This document shows, piece after piece, positions 11,154 to 23,699 of a stretch of 64,000 nt of DNA (its first letter is position 1; each line of letters starts with the position of its first letter). The DNA lies in NCBI RefSeq assembly GCF_001641265.1, contig NW_020167534.1:1054001-1118000 (forward strand), read 5' to 3'. A program made the translations under genes and the position numbers. Source of the DNA: Pseudogymnoascus destructans (taxonomy: Eukaryota > Ascomycota > Leotiomycetes > Thelebolales > Thelebolaceae). The notes beneath the pieces are model-generated. The model did no database searches, was not told the DNA's origin, and saw only the letters and a list, made by a program, of their open reading frames with translations.

Positions 11154-14100
11154 TCATTCATCTTCTATCGGACGGACTTTGGTTTTGGACCTTTCCAACG
11201 CCACCTTGAACTTATCGGTAACCTCCCTTTTTCTTGAGAAGGAGCATTTGATAGTTGATTTATCTTCTTCTGTGAACCCCTCAAGTTTCTTTCGTGGCGG
11301 TGTCGGCTGATTTTGCGACCGTGTAGACGATGATAATGACATATGTAGGGCGCGGGACCCCTTTTTAGTGCCGTCTGGCGTGTATGGACGTCCAGATTTG
11401 GCGAAAGTCGTACTATGGCGCATTGCAGACTTTGTTGGGCTCGCGAATGGAGAGCCTTCGGGGCTGTTACGGTCATTGCTGGTAACCGAGCTGAACCGCA
11501 GCCTGCGCATTTGGTTTTCTATGACATCCACATCACCACTGCGTTTCTCTGCCATCGCTGTCATCTTCACAATCGTCCTCATAACGGCCTCGGTAGTTGG
11601 ACCCGGGCCCGATTTCCCACCAGAGCCGATAAATGATGATATATTAGCTCTAAGCATAATAAGTTGCTCCTCGGCGTCACCAAGGAGCTTCTGGAAATGT
11701 GCCAAATCTTTCCGAAGGTCGTGTTGTTGTGCGATTTGCTCAGCTGTTAATGGCTGAGACCTGTTGATGTTGATGTGATCTTGATCGCGACTGGAAGTGA
11801 TAACTATCAGGGCGTCCTCGGTGCGAGTTCGTAACTTAACTAATTCCTTGACGAAATTGGAACAAAGTTGAAGCTTGCTGTCAACATCCTTAATACAGCC
11901 TTGTTGAAGCTCCCTCGACAAGTCTTTCTCGATGATGCTAGATAGATTTTCGATTTCTCCGAGGCACCATGTCTCATCTCCTTCCAAGTCGGCTCTTTCT
12001 CGACCGGCGTCTTTGTAGTGCTCAGTATGCCCCTTGGTGAAGCTTCTCACTGTGTGTGAGTTTATACCCAGTGTGTCTATCATGGAATTAATATCACGGT
12101 AGACAGCTTCAACTTGGAACGGTATGCTATCTTTGTCTGCGCCGCCAACATAGTCCTGATGTGCGACAAACTCATCAAGCCTTGTTGTGCCCTCTACGTC
12201 TCTGCTGAGAAAGTCCTGCATCCTGTCATCTTCGATGTCCACCAAGGCTTGGGATTCTTCAGCTTCTTTCTTCTTGGACGCTTCCGTGCGTCGTCTCGCT
12301 TCTTCTTCTCCGTATTCACCGGCCTTCCCAAAAGCATTGCTAGAGATGGGCGCCGCTCGGGCACCCAAAAGCTTTGATGCTGCAATAGGGGCACTAACTG
12401 ATCGAGACGCGTCCGGCCTACCAAGAAGCCTGGTTGGGACAGACGAGCGAATAGGGCTTGGCGATCGTGGACTTCCTGGTTTAGGCGGCGCCAAAACAGG
12501 AGTATTGCGGTTTCCAATTTCTCTAAAAAGTGATCTAGAGGGTGGTTGGTGGCCACTCAGAGGGCCAGTGGAAAATGCTGCGTTTCCACGATTTGCATAA
12601 TTGGGCTTGTTAAAAGAACTTTCGGGGGTTAGACCTGGTGTATTCCCGTCGGCATTGGCAATTTCGTTCGCACTTTCTTGGCCACTCTTTTCTTCGTCGT
12701 CACTATAACTTTGATCCCCGACATCAGAATAATCAGAACCTGGGCCCTCTCCTGGGCTAAACGGCACATGGAGCAGGGGGGCAAAATCTGCTTGGAACGA
12801 TAGGTTTTTGCTTTGTTGTGGCTTGTCTAGATTGAGTGTCTGGGTAGCAGACGGCTTTGGCAGGTTGATGAAATCAGGTGGCAGAGGTGCATCAAGTTGA
12901 CCTTTGCCCGGAACATGGGCGTCGCTAACCCGTTGGCTCACTTGGGGAGCAACAACAGAAGGGCGTTCTGCCTTGGTCAGGTCGGGTAGATTTTGGCTAA
13001 CATCGTCACTCGATTGTAATTTTGGCTTCGCGTCTGCAATATATGCAGAAACGGATGCAGATTCCCTGGTATGGCTGGCAGTGTCTTTCGATTCTGTAGT
13101 TCCGACTGGAAGCCCGAAGCTAAAGTTAGTCGAGCTTGGGATCTGCACATTTGGCGCCGCAGTGTTGATCGGTTTAGCCGCTGGCCCCCCAAGGCCAATA
13201 GCTTTTGGTTGTGGTGTCGGGAACTGAACTTTAGGGGTGGTTATGGCGGATCCAGTCCCCAGGAGGCCTTCCTCTGTTTTAATAATTGGTTCCGTAACAG
13301 TGTCTTTTGGAACAACAGTTGGCTCCTGCCCCAGATCAGTGGTATCATCCATAGTTGCTTCAGGACTAGAAACGATAGGTGATACCTGGGGCTCTCCCAG
13401 AGCCTTTCCGAATCCGCCGCCAAAGAATGGAGCACTTCCAGCTTTCTCAGTCCCTTGGCTATCGTCTTTGCGAGAGCTATCGGGTTTGAAGGCCGACCCT
13501 AAAGTGAAACCCTGGGAACCAAAGGTGCCTGCAAGTGGGGCAGCTGGAGTTCCACCATTGAAGCCAAAGCTGGATGTGTTATCAACTGTCTTCGGCGACA
13601 ATGAGAAGCTTGTAGATTCCGATTTAGTTGCAAATATATTTCCCTGGTCTTTCTGTGATGTGCCCACAGCTGCGAACCCGCCATTGCTAGCGAACGAAGC
13701 AAAACCACCAGTAGCAGGAGCAACTGAACCGCCGCCTGACCCAAACACAGAGCCAGATGGCTTTGCATTACCCAAGCCTGTTGTTCCTGCCACTCCGAGA
13801 CCTGAGGGTTGACCAAACGTGGTTGCTGGCGCTCCTGATCCTGCCGCGCTCCACGGAGAAGGTCGGCTGCCTGGAAGTGCAGAATTACCAAAAGCAACAC
13901 CTCCCGCAGCCGGTGATACCGCGTTCCCAAAGGTAGGGGTGCCAAATTTTGGGCCACCAAAAGCTGGCGTGGCTGGCGTGCCAAAGGAAGGTGCTCCGAA
14001 GGCAGCTCCAGTTGTAGCTACCGGGCCGGAAGACGTGCTAGGCCAACCCGACGGTTTATTAGACTGACCCCCGAATGCGGTTCCACTACCAAAGGATGAT

Positions 14101-15722
14101 GCGGGTTTGTTTGTGGCGCCAAATGCACTCCCTACATTTGATGGGGAGCCAAATGTCTGGTTAAAACCTGGTACGGAGGGTGCATTTTGGCTGGATGGAA
14201 GAGGCTGCATGGCACCACCGGGTTGGGACGCGGCCGCTGCAACCAAACCAGGATATGAAGTTCCTTGGCGAACAGATTCCGAATATACGACCCACCACGA
14301 AGCCAAAACCCCTTCGTTATTCAATACGAGCAAAGCGGGCAAAGGCGTTCGAGACTCGTCCATTTCATCACTTGGAATGGGTCTGGGAACACTCTCTCTA
14401 GAAGATAGATCTAGAATCGCTCCTATGGGCGATGTGTCTTCCATTGCCTCGTTTACAGGCAACTGTGCTCGCCGAGAATCATCCGACATCTCAGTCATAG
14501 TGAAGACATCAGTTACCTTATCAGCGGGCTTGTCTGAAACTAAAGGAACCGCAGATCTTGTGAAAAGCCCAATATCCGTAGACGCGGTGGACGACACAAT
14601 AATAAGATCTCGAAGGTTCGGAGGGAAGTCTCTAAGGCGTAGTAAGAAATGATAAGGCGGGCTCCGGTTCAAACCAAAGTTTGGGGCTGGATCGGCCAAT
14701 TTCTGAAAAATGTGCTCCGTTGACTTTGGTAGCCGAGTTACAAGATGGAATACAGAAGTGGACGCATTGTTGGCGTCGATATTCGACTGATTATGGACCA
14801 TCATGAAGACGTCATTTTCTAGCCATGTGATAGAAGAGACTGCCAGTAAGGTTAGAATCGCGCGCTCCAAAAGATTCGATCATTGCATACCGTGGTAGCC
14901 GGGGTCAACACCTGGCGGCCTAGGAATTTGGGCTTTAGCCACACCATCGGGAGTCATTTGAAAAGCCGAGCCATCAATAAGGCCGGCGACCAGCTGCTTG
15001 CCTTTGGCGCTCCAGGAGATGCAGCTTACACCTTCCTTAAGGATCTGGCCAGTAGCGCCGGATATAAAATTCCTTTCTTTCAAATTTGCTACCATGAGTT
15101 TACCGTCCATGGTAACGATGGCTAGGAGTTCACCCTTTTCGGGTGTTGGGTTTGGAACTGCCGCTCGAAGGGGGGCCGAGTTTGTAGACATTTCAAAAGA
15201 GGACGTCTGGGAACCGTTCATAAGATTTTGGACCTCGTAGACAGCCAAGCCTCCTCCAACCTCAGCAGACAACACCAGGTACGTTTCGTCAGCTGTAAAC
15301 GTCACCTGAGAGAGCCTCATAGGCATCGGAAGTGTTAACTGCGCCTGAAATGGGCGAGTGTGACTTTCGCCTATCAGTGGTCCTTCGTATGCTTTTCGTA
15401 TTGACTCTGTCGTCGCTAATATAACACAATCTGGTCCTGCAGCGGCAACAAGCCCTTTTTTCGGAGCGATACTCATGAGGGATGAGGTAGGTGGAGGCAG
15501 GTTCGTGCTCGGCCATGGCGACGGAAGCAGCTGTAATTTGGCTTCCCCTGCAATAGCTAAGAAGCCCAATGCCTATTTCGTCAGCATATTTATAAGTCAA
15601 AATGAGGGGTGCGTCCTTTGGTCTCGGCGTACCTCTGTCTGAATATCTAAGAGATCAGGCCCAGTTTGGGCCTGCCCCGACCCAGAGGCCGTCTGGCTGG
15701 CATTTCCAAAGCTGAAAGCCAT
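11154..15722 (-). CDS. NUP159: Nucleoporin Nup159 (cytoplasmic face of the nuclear pore)
   Basis: Nup159/Nup214 anchors the mRNA export helicase Dbp5 at the cytoplasmic side of the pore. Exons 15633-15722, 14891-15572, 11154-14839; 1485 aa. Residues 1-~420 form the N-terminal beta-propeller (MAFSFGNASQ start, ALGFLAIAGEAKL, VSCISWSAKGKQLVAGLIDGSAFQ, SSITWLENDVFMMVH). From ~430 to ~800 come FG/GFG-type repeats (PAFGGPKFGTPTFG, FGSGGGSVAP), then a Ser/Pro-rich acidic linker. About 1080-1360 is predicted coiled coil (TRLDEFVAHQDY onward, ESNLL-like heptads), where the family binds Nup82 and Nsp1. The frame is preserved at both introns. It is divergent from PUP1. Confidence 0.93.
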
Positions 15723-16299
15723 GGTTCGCGCAGGTCGCGAAGTACAACAGAAGTTATCCTATTCCGTGCTTGTATATCGATTGCTTGATGGCAAATTGAG
15801 CATTTGGTCGCGATGTGGTGCGGTTTCAAATAGTGCTTCAACGAAAGTCATGGGCCTTTCAAGAATAGTATGTGTATTTCAGGTTGCAACGCGCCCATCA
15901 ACGTACAGAGGTTTGCTGGGAACGGAATCTCATGGAAATTAAGTGTAGGAAGCCCGTGGTTGATGTAATGTATTTGGCCACGCTGAATGCTAAGTGATTT
16001 CTTGATTCACGGTTGGTCTTACTATCAATAAACCATAAATATATTTTCCACGTGACTAGCTGTTTCGTGGAGCTGTCGCGTCAAGCTGCATGACCTAAGC
16101 CAGAATGGGTGAATAGACCAAAGGCTACAGCTCACCTCGTCAGCTTCATGACCTTTACAGCTTTCATTTCAACCCCAACATACTGCTTTCCAGAGGACTA
16201 CAACATTTGACACCCTACCAAGGCCTTCTCTCTGCTTTTTACATTCCCTCGGAGCATTATTCATACACAACAAGACTCCACGGAGATTCGTTTGTCACG
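15723..16299. other. Divergent promoter region NUP159 / PUP1
   Basis: A 577-bp spacer between two divergent starts; no gene seen. It presumably carries both promoters. I did not find a clear proteasome-associated control element. Confidence 0.4.
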
Positions 16300-17287
16300 A
16301 TGCCTGGATTCGACTTCTCAAACCATACGCGCAATGCTGCCCTGCATGCAAGAGGAGTGCCACTGCCAAAAGCTACCAGCACGGGGACCACAATTGTGGG
16401 ATGCATCTTTGAAGGAGGCGTTGTTGTAAGTCGAACTTTTTGGACTGAAGCCCTACGACCGATCCTTTGGACACTTTCATGCCATTGGCAAGCACCCTTT
16501 CACTTGCTAACGAGAACCTTCATCAGATCGCAGCCGATACAAGAGCAACATCCGGGCCCATAGTTGCGGACAAGGTACGGACAGACCTGAGTGGTGATGG
16601 CAATCTCAAAACAGTATCTGACACCCAAACTAGAATTGCGAAAAACTCCATTACATCGCACCTCAAATCTGGTGCGCCGGGGCTGGTACGGCAGCTGATA
16701 CCGAATTTACCACGTCACTTATCTCTTCTCAACTCGAGCTACACTCTCTGTCGACCGGCCGTAAGCCTCGTGTTGTTACCTGTATGACAATGCTGAAGCA
16801 GCACCTATTCCAGTACCAGGGTCACATTGGAGCATACTTGGTTGTGGCTGGCGTTGACCCAACTGGCGTCGGTCTGTACACTGTCCATGCACATGGGAGC
16901 ACAGACAAGCTTCCCTACGTGACCATGGGCAGTGGGTCATTGGCGGCTATGTCTGTATTCGAGACGCAGTGGAAGTCAAAGTTAACCGAGGAGGAGGCGA
17001 TCGAGCTTGCATCAAATGCCATTCAGGCTGGTATTTTCAACGATTTGGGATCTGGATCAAATGTTGATGTGGCTGTCATTAAGAAGGATATGACGACGCT
17101 CAAGAGGGGTTACATCAAGCCGAACGAGCGGAGTAAAAAGCAAAAGAGCTATGTCTTCAAGCGGGGTACGACTGCAGTGCTCAACGAAAAGATCACCACC
17201 AAGGAGGATATCAGCAGATATGTTACTGTCCATGAACTGGAGAGCACCGATTCTGCTATTGCGGAGAAGATGGATTTGGACACGTAA
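16300..17287 (+). CDS. PUP1: 20S proteasome subunit beta-2 (Pup1), trypsin-like site
   Basis: Provides the trypsin-like activity of the 20S core. Exons 16300-16425, 16527-16574, 16634-17287; 275 aa. The propeptide ends ...KATSTG and the mature enzyme begins at Thr30 (G|TTIVG), matching yeast Pup1, where autocleavage exposes the catalytic threonine. The DTRAT segment after IAA and the lysine of ADK (Lys33-equivalent) are present, as is the GSGS loop (TMGSGSLAAMSVFE). The C-terminal arm, about 50 residues after DMTTLKRGY, is the long extension that wraps around beta-3. ATG 16300 was chosen because it gives the conserved PGFDFSNHTRN N-terminus. Confidence 0.96.
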
Positions 17288-17563
17288 GGTCGTGGATATC
17301 ACCAAATGTATTATAATGAGAGGGAGACGGGAGACTAGGAGACTAGGCGTATGTGTTCTACTGGACCCAAGGCATGTAGCGCCTGAATAGGTGTTTTGCT
17401 TCAATCTTTTTTCGGGATGGAATTAGTGATGCATTGATTGCTTCGTAACTTTATTACTAGTCGTAACAAGGGGCTATGCACAATGCAGTAAACATAACCA
17501 ATCTTGAAATTTGCCCAGTATACCCCTATTTGATCATGCCATTGTTATTCTAAATTTGAAGGA

Positions 17564-19630
17564 TCATCGTCGTCTTGCTGCACCTGTTGCCGTCGCATCA
17601 CCACGGTCAGCTAGGGTAACAACCTCTCCAATACCAGCAGCGTCTTGTTCTTCCTCCATCGCTATGATCTCCTCTCTGCTGTCCCACCATTTCTCTTCAG
17701 ACATCTCAAATGCCTTCGTCTTGATCTCTTTGGCAGAGAAACCTTCAATTTGCAAGCCACGCTTCGCCAGACTTTCCATAAGCAATTCCTGCCATTCAAT
17801 CGACGTCCTCACGAAGAATTCGCGACGAGACTCAAATGGTCGTGGATGGGGCCGTGGGTCATCCACAACTGGAGCGCTGGTTTCTATTTCTTCCTCGACT
17901 AGTGGCTCTACGGTTGCAGAATTTGTGTCGTCATCAGCTGTAGCCCTATTGTTTTCCCGTTTCGATTCGCTGTGCAATGCCTTGTGTTCCTGAGCCGTGG
18001 TATCTACGTTCTCATCTGCAGGTTCGCCATCCTCGTCGTACTCGTCGTCGTCCTCGCTTCCATCTTCATCCTCACTACTATCTCCATCCTCACTTCCTTG
18101 CCAATTCTCCGGCTCGCGTCGAAAGATCTCCTTAACGCCATCCAGTTTTCCTAGGTCGACTGCGTACATCTCATCGAAGGTATATTCACGGTCTCCTTTC
18201 TCAAAAGTGCCACCATAGATGTACAGCACGTCATTCTGAACTGCAAGCTGGGCGTTAAACCTTGGATGTGGGAACTCCGAGGCGTTTTCTTTAACAACTT
18301 TGTCAGATCCTTCTTTTTCTTCGATGGGAGGATCCCATTCCTTGTCATCTGCGTCCTCGTATGGTTTTCCGGCTTCGATCGCCGCTAGATTTCGTAGCAA
18401 CTCCTCTTCATTCGCCTGCCCCCTGCCTCGCCTGGTTCCGCGTTCCGCTACCTTGACCTTCTTCGCAGCGCGCGCTTTACGCAGCGTAAGAGGGAAGTAG
18501 CGGTTACGTTGAATGTTCCAAGCATATAAAGTATTGAAGAACTCGCTATCAATACCTTCTTCGCTCTCCTCCACATCGTGAACGCCACCAAATGCAATGC
18601 CTCGGCCTTGGTGGTACGCCATTGTCGCCCCAGCCCGAGGAGGATTCGGCGTATTTGCAGGCTTCTTTCGTCGTTCCCATCGTACACTGGGAGGCGTATT
18701 TGGAGCGCTACCAGCGGCAGGAGGGACGACGCGCAATAGCCATGAATCGGTGTGGACTAGCGGCTTCAGAACATTTCGTTGGACCTGGCCTCCTCCTTTT
18801 GTCTGTTTTCCTGTAACTGTGGCCTTGACCCTGGAGTATCCACCGTAGAGGACGGCGCCGTTCTCATGAGGCAGCAAGCTGAACGACGATCGTGCATCAG
18901 GCTTCTGAGAGGCCGGTGGTAAAACTGGATTGTGCCAAGTAAAGCTTTGAGTATCATAAAGCCAGAGATCAGCTAGATACTTGGTTTGCTGAGACGTATC
19001 CTGGAAGCCTCCAAACAAAATGATATAGTTCTTGTAGAACGTCATACGATGCCCGCTTCTTGCCGGTGGACCTTTACCTTTTGGCGACTCCAGCCTCGTC
19101 CATTCACGCGTAGACGGTTCTAGCCTGTAAAAATCATTATAGTGGTAGAACGTCGCTTGCTTTGGGGACGAGAATTCTCCACCAAATAGATAAACTCCAC
19201 CGGCGTTGCCGCCTCGACACCACGCATGACCCGATCTGGGAAGGGGGGTGTTCAGAGACGTCACAATCCTCCACTCGTCTCGATCGGTGAGATATACATG
19301 AAGATCGTTGAAAAACGTAGCTAAGGCACCATTGAAATATTCGCCACCGAACAGAAATAGTTCGTTGGTATTCGCCGGCGATGGAATGATGGTAGCGGCA
19401 GCCCGCGATCTGGGCGGTTCACAAGCTGTCTCGGAGACCTTGTGAAATTGCTCTTGTTGCCTGGTGTACTCAGCGAGCACGACGTCCAAATCTATATCCT
19501 CAGCATCACTCTCATTGGCCTTGGCATTCTTCGCCTTTTCTTTCTTCTGGCCTTTCTTAACCTGCTTCTTTTTTTTCTCCTCTAATTTGGCTTTTTTCCC
19601 GTCGGATTTGGCCTTCTTGTCCTTAGCCAT
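17564..19630 (-). CDS. KEL3: Kelch-repeat protein, Kel3/KLHDC4 family
   Basis: Single exon, 688 aa from the Met at 19630 (MAKDKKAKSDGKK), which matches family N-termini; an in-frame ATG ten codons upstream (19660) is possible. Residues ~1-60 are a Lys-rich tail. Kelch blades run from ~75 to ~480, with the GG doublets LFLFGGEYFNG, VYLFGGEFSS, IILFGGFQD, AVLYGGYSR, GIAFGGVHD and LYIYGGTFE. After these comes an acidic tract (SEDGDSSEDEDGSEDDDEYDEDGE) and a C-terminal DUF4110 region containing RREFFVRTSIEWQELLME. The molecular role of this family is poorly defined; I assign the family, not a reaction. Confidence 0.92.
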   Translation of the reverse strand: MAKDKKAKSDGKKAKLEEKKKKQVKKGQKKEKAKNAKANESDAEDIDLDVVLAEYTRQQEQFHKVSETACEPPRSRAAATIIPSPANTNELFLFGGEYFNGALATFFNDLHVYLTDRDEWRIVTSLNTPLPRSGHAWCRGGNAGGVYLFGGEFSSPKQATFYHYNDFYRLEPSTREWTRLESPKGKGPPARSGHRMTFYKNYIILFGGFQDTSQQTKYLADLWLYDTQSFTWHNPVLPPASQKPDARSSFSLLPHENGAVLYGGYSRVKATVTGKQTKGGGQVQRNVLKPLVHTDSWLLRVVPPAAGSAPNTPPSVRWERRKKPANTPNPPRAGATMAYHQGRGIAFGGVHDVEESEEGIDSEFFNTLYAWNIQRNRYFPLTLRKARAAKKVKVAERGTRRGRGQANEEELLRNLAAIEAGKPYEDADDKEWDPPIEEKEGSDKVVKENASEFPHPRFNAQLAVQNDVLYIYGGTFEKGDREYTFDEMYAVDLGKLDGVKEIFRREPENWQGSEDGDSSEDEDGSEDDDEYDEDGEPADENVDTTAQEHKALHSESKRENNRATADDDTNSATVEPLVEEEIETSAPVVDDPRPHPRPFESRREFFVRTSIEWQELLMESLAKRGLQIEGFSAKEIKTKAFEMSEEKWWDSREEIIAMEEEQDAAGIGEVVTLADRGDATATGAARRR

Positions 19631-20169
19631 GCTTCCAAAATTTTGATTATTTACCTCCAACGGTTTCTTAGCCTCGAGTCCGTCGTGAGGCTAATATATT
19701 GCGTTAGGGCTTCTGACGCGCGACGTTGTCAAAATCCTTCAAGGTTAAGCGTTAGACTATGCGGACTAGTAGTGCGAACTGGACAGGGGGGCGAAGGTAG
19801 ACGAACAAAGGAAAGGTCTGGGAGGTGCAGTGTAGTAAATAATAATATAAATAATAATATTCTACTACGAGTGAGTACTGATGAAGCTGCGGGTTACCAT
19901 ACCAACCTTCATTCCAAACATCACAAAATCAGACCAAATACGTCGCCCCGCCAAAACTCCGCGTTTTGTACATCTGTACTCTACTTCAACACCAAATCCA
20001 AACACCCACCTCCAGTTTCTATCCCTATTAAAACCCGCATTATATCAACAGTCAGCATATACGTAATAGCGTTACTGTGACAAGAGGGATACAACTTCTT
20101 TTGGTACCTTGGTATTAATACACGCTACACATCCTGCTCAAGAAGAGTAGCTTGCAACGACACATAAAC
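19631..20169. other. Intergenic region with AT-rich patch
   Basis: A 539-bp divergent spacer with an AATAAT-rich patch at about 19,838-19,860. No gene supported. Confidence 0.4.
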
Positions 20170-21630
20170 ATGGCTGCTAGACTTATCGAGAGCAAATCTC
20201 ATGTTGTTCCTGGTGAGGTCTCCATTATATAGCAGTCAAACCACCTAACCTGCCTTATCCAATTAACGAACAGTATCCTAGGCAAGCTGAAAATAACGGA
20301 ATTGTTCTTCGATGTTCCCCTGAACTACTCAAGCAGCTCTTCTGAGACTATACGTCTATTCGGGAGAAGTGTTACCAAACATGAACCAACAATTGCTGCT
20401 TTGAGTGACGAAGAACTTCGCAAGAAGTCGCAAAAGCCATGGTTTGTCTATCTCCAAGGCGGTCCCGGCTTTGGATGCAGCGCCCCTCAATCGATGGCCG
20501 TGACAAATCTTGTCCTCGAGCAGGGCTACCAGATGCTCTATCTGGACCAGCGAGGCACCGGTCTCAGTTCCACCATCACTGCTGCTACCCTCGCCACAAA
20601 GGGAGATTCGCACCAACAAGCAGATTATCTGAAGGCATTCAGGGCTGACAGCATCGTTCAAGACTGTGAAGCAGTCCGCAAGAATCTCACTGCTGATTAT
20701 CCCCCTGAGCTAAAAAAATGGTCCATCTTTGGCCAGAGTTTTGGTGGGTTCTGTGCTGTTACCTATCTTTCACAGTTTCCACAAGGACTGAGGGAGGTTT
20801 TTACTTCCGGTGGCATTCCACCCGTTGGAAAATCACCAGAAGAGGTCTACAAAGCAACCTTCGCTCAGTTAACCAAGCGAAACCAGGCGTATTATCAAAA
20901 ATTCCCAGAGGATATTGAAGCCGTACACGACTTGGCAATATATATTAAGTCTCAGAATGGGCTAAGCCTACCAGGGGGGGGCACCTTAACTGTTCGAAGA
21001 TTCTTGATGCTTGGAATACTTCTCGGCGGCCATGGTGGCATGGACACCCTACATGGCATCATTATGCGAATGCGATCGGATCTTTTACAATTCAGCTTCT
21101 TTACTCGCCCAACTCTATCAATCGTCGAAAGCCTTGTTGGATTTGATGACAACATTATCTATGCTATTCTTCATGAGTCGATCTATTGCGAAGGTCGAGC
21201 TTCAGACTGGGCTGCTTACCGCGTGGGTCACTCTCTTCCCGAGTATCACTGGATCTCATCCGCACCGTCAAGCCCCGCAACGGTGCGCCAAAATCAACTC
21301 CATTTCTCAGGCGAGATGATCTATCCCTTCACATTCGAGACGTACCCGGAGCTTGCGAAGCTGAAGAATGTTGCGCAGCTCATCGCCGATTATGATGGAT
21401 GGCCAGTTCTATACGATGATTGGCAGTTGGCTCGGAATGAGGTACCGGTTTATGCGGCGACATTCGTCGACGACATGTATGTCGACTTCGGGCTTGTTCA
21501 AGAAACAGCAGCGAAGATCAAGAACTGCAAACAGTTTATCACAAACGCCATGTACCACGATGCTATAAGAAGCAAACCCGAGGAGGTGGTGAAGGCTTTG
21601 TTTGCACTGAGAAACGACCACATAGATTAG
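20170..21630 (+). CDS. Prolyl aminopeptidase (proline iminopeptidase, alpha/beta hydrolase, S33)
   Basis: Releases N-terminal proline from peptides. Exons 20170-20212 and 20282-21630; 463 aa. The acceptor at 20280-20281 was chosen because it joins MAARLIESKSHVVPG directly to KLKITELFFDVPLNY as in homologues; the AG ten bases earlier would put a stop in frame. The oxyanion-hole motif GGPGFG is at about residue 72, the nucleophile elbow GQSFGGFCAVTYL at ~160-172, and the cap domain follows. The catalytic Asp is probably in VYAATFVDDMYVDFG (~410-425) and the His in MYHDAIRSKPE (~445). No signal peptide, so cytosolic. Confidence 0.9.
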
Positions 21631-21797
21631 AGACACTGAGAAACGACCACATAGGTTGGAGACAGACATCATTGTTGGTGCTATAGGAGGACACTGTCCC
21701 AGGCGATTGTTTGCACAGAACCTCATCCTCTAACGTGGTAGCGATGGGGAATATGGCAACAAACTGTGCATAGCTCTAAATTGGATTTTTGAAGCAT

Positions 21798-22858
21798 TCA
21801 GCTGACCAAATCTTTGCCAAAATCAATCAATCGCAAACATCTCGCATCCCTTGGATGAAACTGTGCTACCCTAGACCTGACCAAAAATCTTGCTGCTCCA
21901 CTTTCTCTATCCAGTTCCATATACCCGCCATTCATCCTCCCATCTGCCTCCACCAAATTATTTAACAGCTGCTCTGTAAGCTCTCGCATCTCCGTCGCTG
22001 CTGCCGTCGTCTCATTCCATGGTTCCTGGGCTCGTCGTTGTTGTTCCGGCTGCTGCTTCCAGATCTCGTCAATTCGCTGCTGGCGTCCAATTTCACTCAA
22101 CGGGCCCTTCAGCTTTCTGGCCTTTCCTTGAGCATTGAAACCAGCCTCTAGGTTTGTTTCATCAATGTCAAGCAGTTCGCCTACTACAGGACCACCTAGC
22201 TCCTCGGCCGCAAGCATTACGGCTAGGTGATCGTCAATGAATTCGTTGAATGACTTAACGAGCGTAACTGTGCCCATGTCGTAGCGTGCCTTCTTGTTTT
22301 TTAGGCCTCGCATCATGTCCTTCGCTACCTGAGCCTTCGGTTTTTGCACGTGTTTCTCTATTGCAGTTTCGAGGGCAGATATACGGGTTTGAAGCGCATT
22401 CTCGATAAGCCTTCCGTCCTCTAAATCGGCTGCCTCCTTCTGCAGCAACTGCTCCACTTGGGAGAGGTCATGCTTGGTGATACTAAGAGCTGATTTTGCC
22501 TCGCTGGTTGTGATGTGTGTTGTCCGGAGCGCAAGGAGCGATGGCAGTGGTGAATCAGGAAGCGGGGTATATGGCTCTACAGGAGTAAGGGCGTCAAATG
22601 CAGATTTTATCTTGCTGATCTGAAGCAAGCGAATGTCCTTGTTGCTGTCGGGTTCTTCCTGGATTGGTTTCCCAGCGGCACGAAGCTACGATACGTCAAC
22701 GCCACGAAATACCCTTACAGAATTCACACCGAGATTACCTTTTTCAGTACTTCTTCTTGTTCCTCCAGCTTCCTCTGGAGGTCCTTCAGGGTCCGATCCA
22801 ATCGCGCTACATGGGCGCTGGTTGCGCGAGAGTTGGGTATACTCTCCATTTTGCTCAT
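21798..22858 (-). CDS. Kinetochore protein, CENP-K / Sim4 family
   Basis: CENP-K (fission yeast Sim4, budding yeast Mcm22) belongs to the constitutive centromere-associated network, paired with CENP-H. Exons 22739-22858 and 21798-22685 (phase 0, GTAATC donor); 335 aa. Residues 13-50 form a coiled coil (VARLDRTLKDLQRKLEEQEEVLKK) and a second one runs ~100-150. TLVKSFNEFIDDHLA corresponds to the LGEFLEDHF segment of CENP-K, and the C-terminal AARFLVRSRVAQFHPRDARCLRLIDFG matches the family's ending LLRxxIAxxHPxDxxRIRL. The start MSKMES was preferred over an in-frame ATG at 22948, which adds residues without family likeness. Confidence 0.75.
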
Positions 22859-23049
22859 ATGTGGATTTGCTGTGCACAAAAGCCACCAAGGCACATATAA
22901 AGCGCGTTGTGACTTGACGCGTTTAACCTGGCGAAAATACGATGCCACAAAAGCAAGGCAAAATATTTATGATAGTTCAAATGTTTGTTCACGTGATATC
23001 TTCCCACCCCAACTTGTAAAACGACACCCAATTTCGTTCGAAGTGCAGT

Positions 23050-23057
23050 ACTTGGGT
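23050..23057. repeat. Left 8-bp target-site duplication of the hAT element
   Basis: ACTTGGGT, repeated exactly at 28385-28392. Eight-base duplications are the hallmark of hAT insertion. Confidence 0.9.
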
Positions 23058-23699
23058 TAGGCTGCGCACTGGGTACTCACGAGTCGAGTAGTAGAATTTT
23101 TACTCACCCAGCTGAGTTACTCACTCATGTCCCGAGTATTGTTGAATGAGGATTACTCACTTGCTGAGTACCTAGTATGGGTCTTGGCAACTCAGTTATA
23201 TCACGTGTTTGATTAGCCATTACTTATGTGTTGGAGAAAGATACGGGACCTGGGGAATACGGCACTTTAGGCCCAGGAAATTGGGATTTTCCCATCGGGG
23301 TGATCGTAATTAAATCACCCGAACCCAATACCTGAACCCCTATTCTGAGAGTATTCGGGCTTCCCCCGATGCCCTACAAATACAGTACGTAGGCCCAGTA
23401 GATAGTGTAGTAATCAAATCAATTCATTATTCTATATACTGTAGTCTACTGTCGAGTTTTCCTACCCGTTGCGCAAAAGCCCGAAGGTCCGGTCACCAAA
23501 CACACCGCACGATTTGCGCGCGGTCGCAATATCTCGGTCCTTCCTACAACATTATGTTAAAAACGGGGGGCGACTTCATTGATCAAGACGCCATAACTCC
23601 ATAACTCCATAACTCCATTCCCATATTGTTGATGTCCTATTCCACACTATAACCTTTGGCCTTTAGGTACCAGGTTACCAGAAGGTTTGCTAGAACTCA

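Noticed and set aside
13237..13812. 191-codon plus-strand ORF within NUP159
   Set aside because: It mirrors the FG-repeat region; the repeat composition keeps the opposite strand open.
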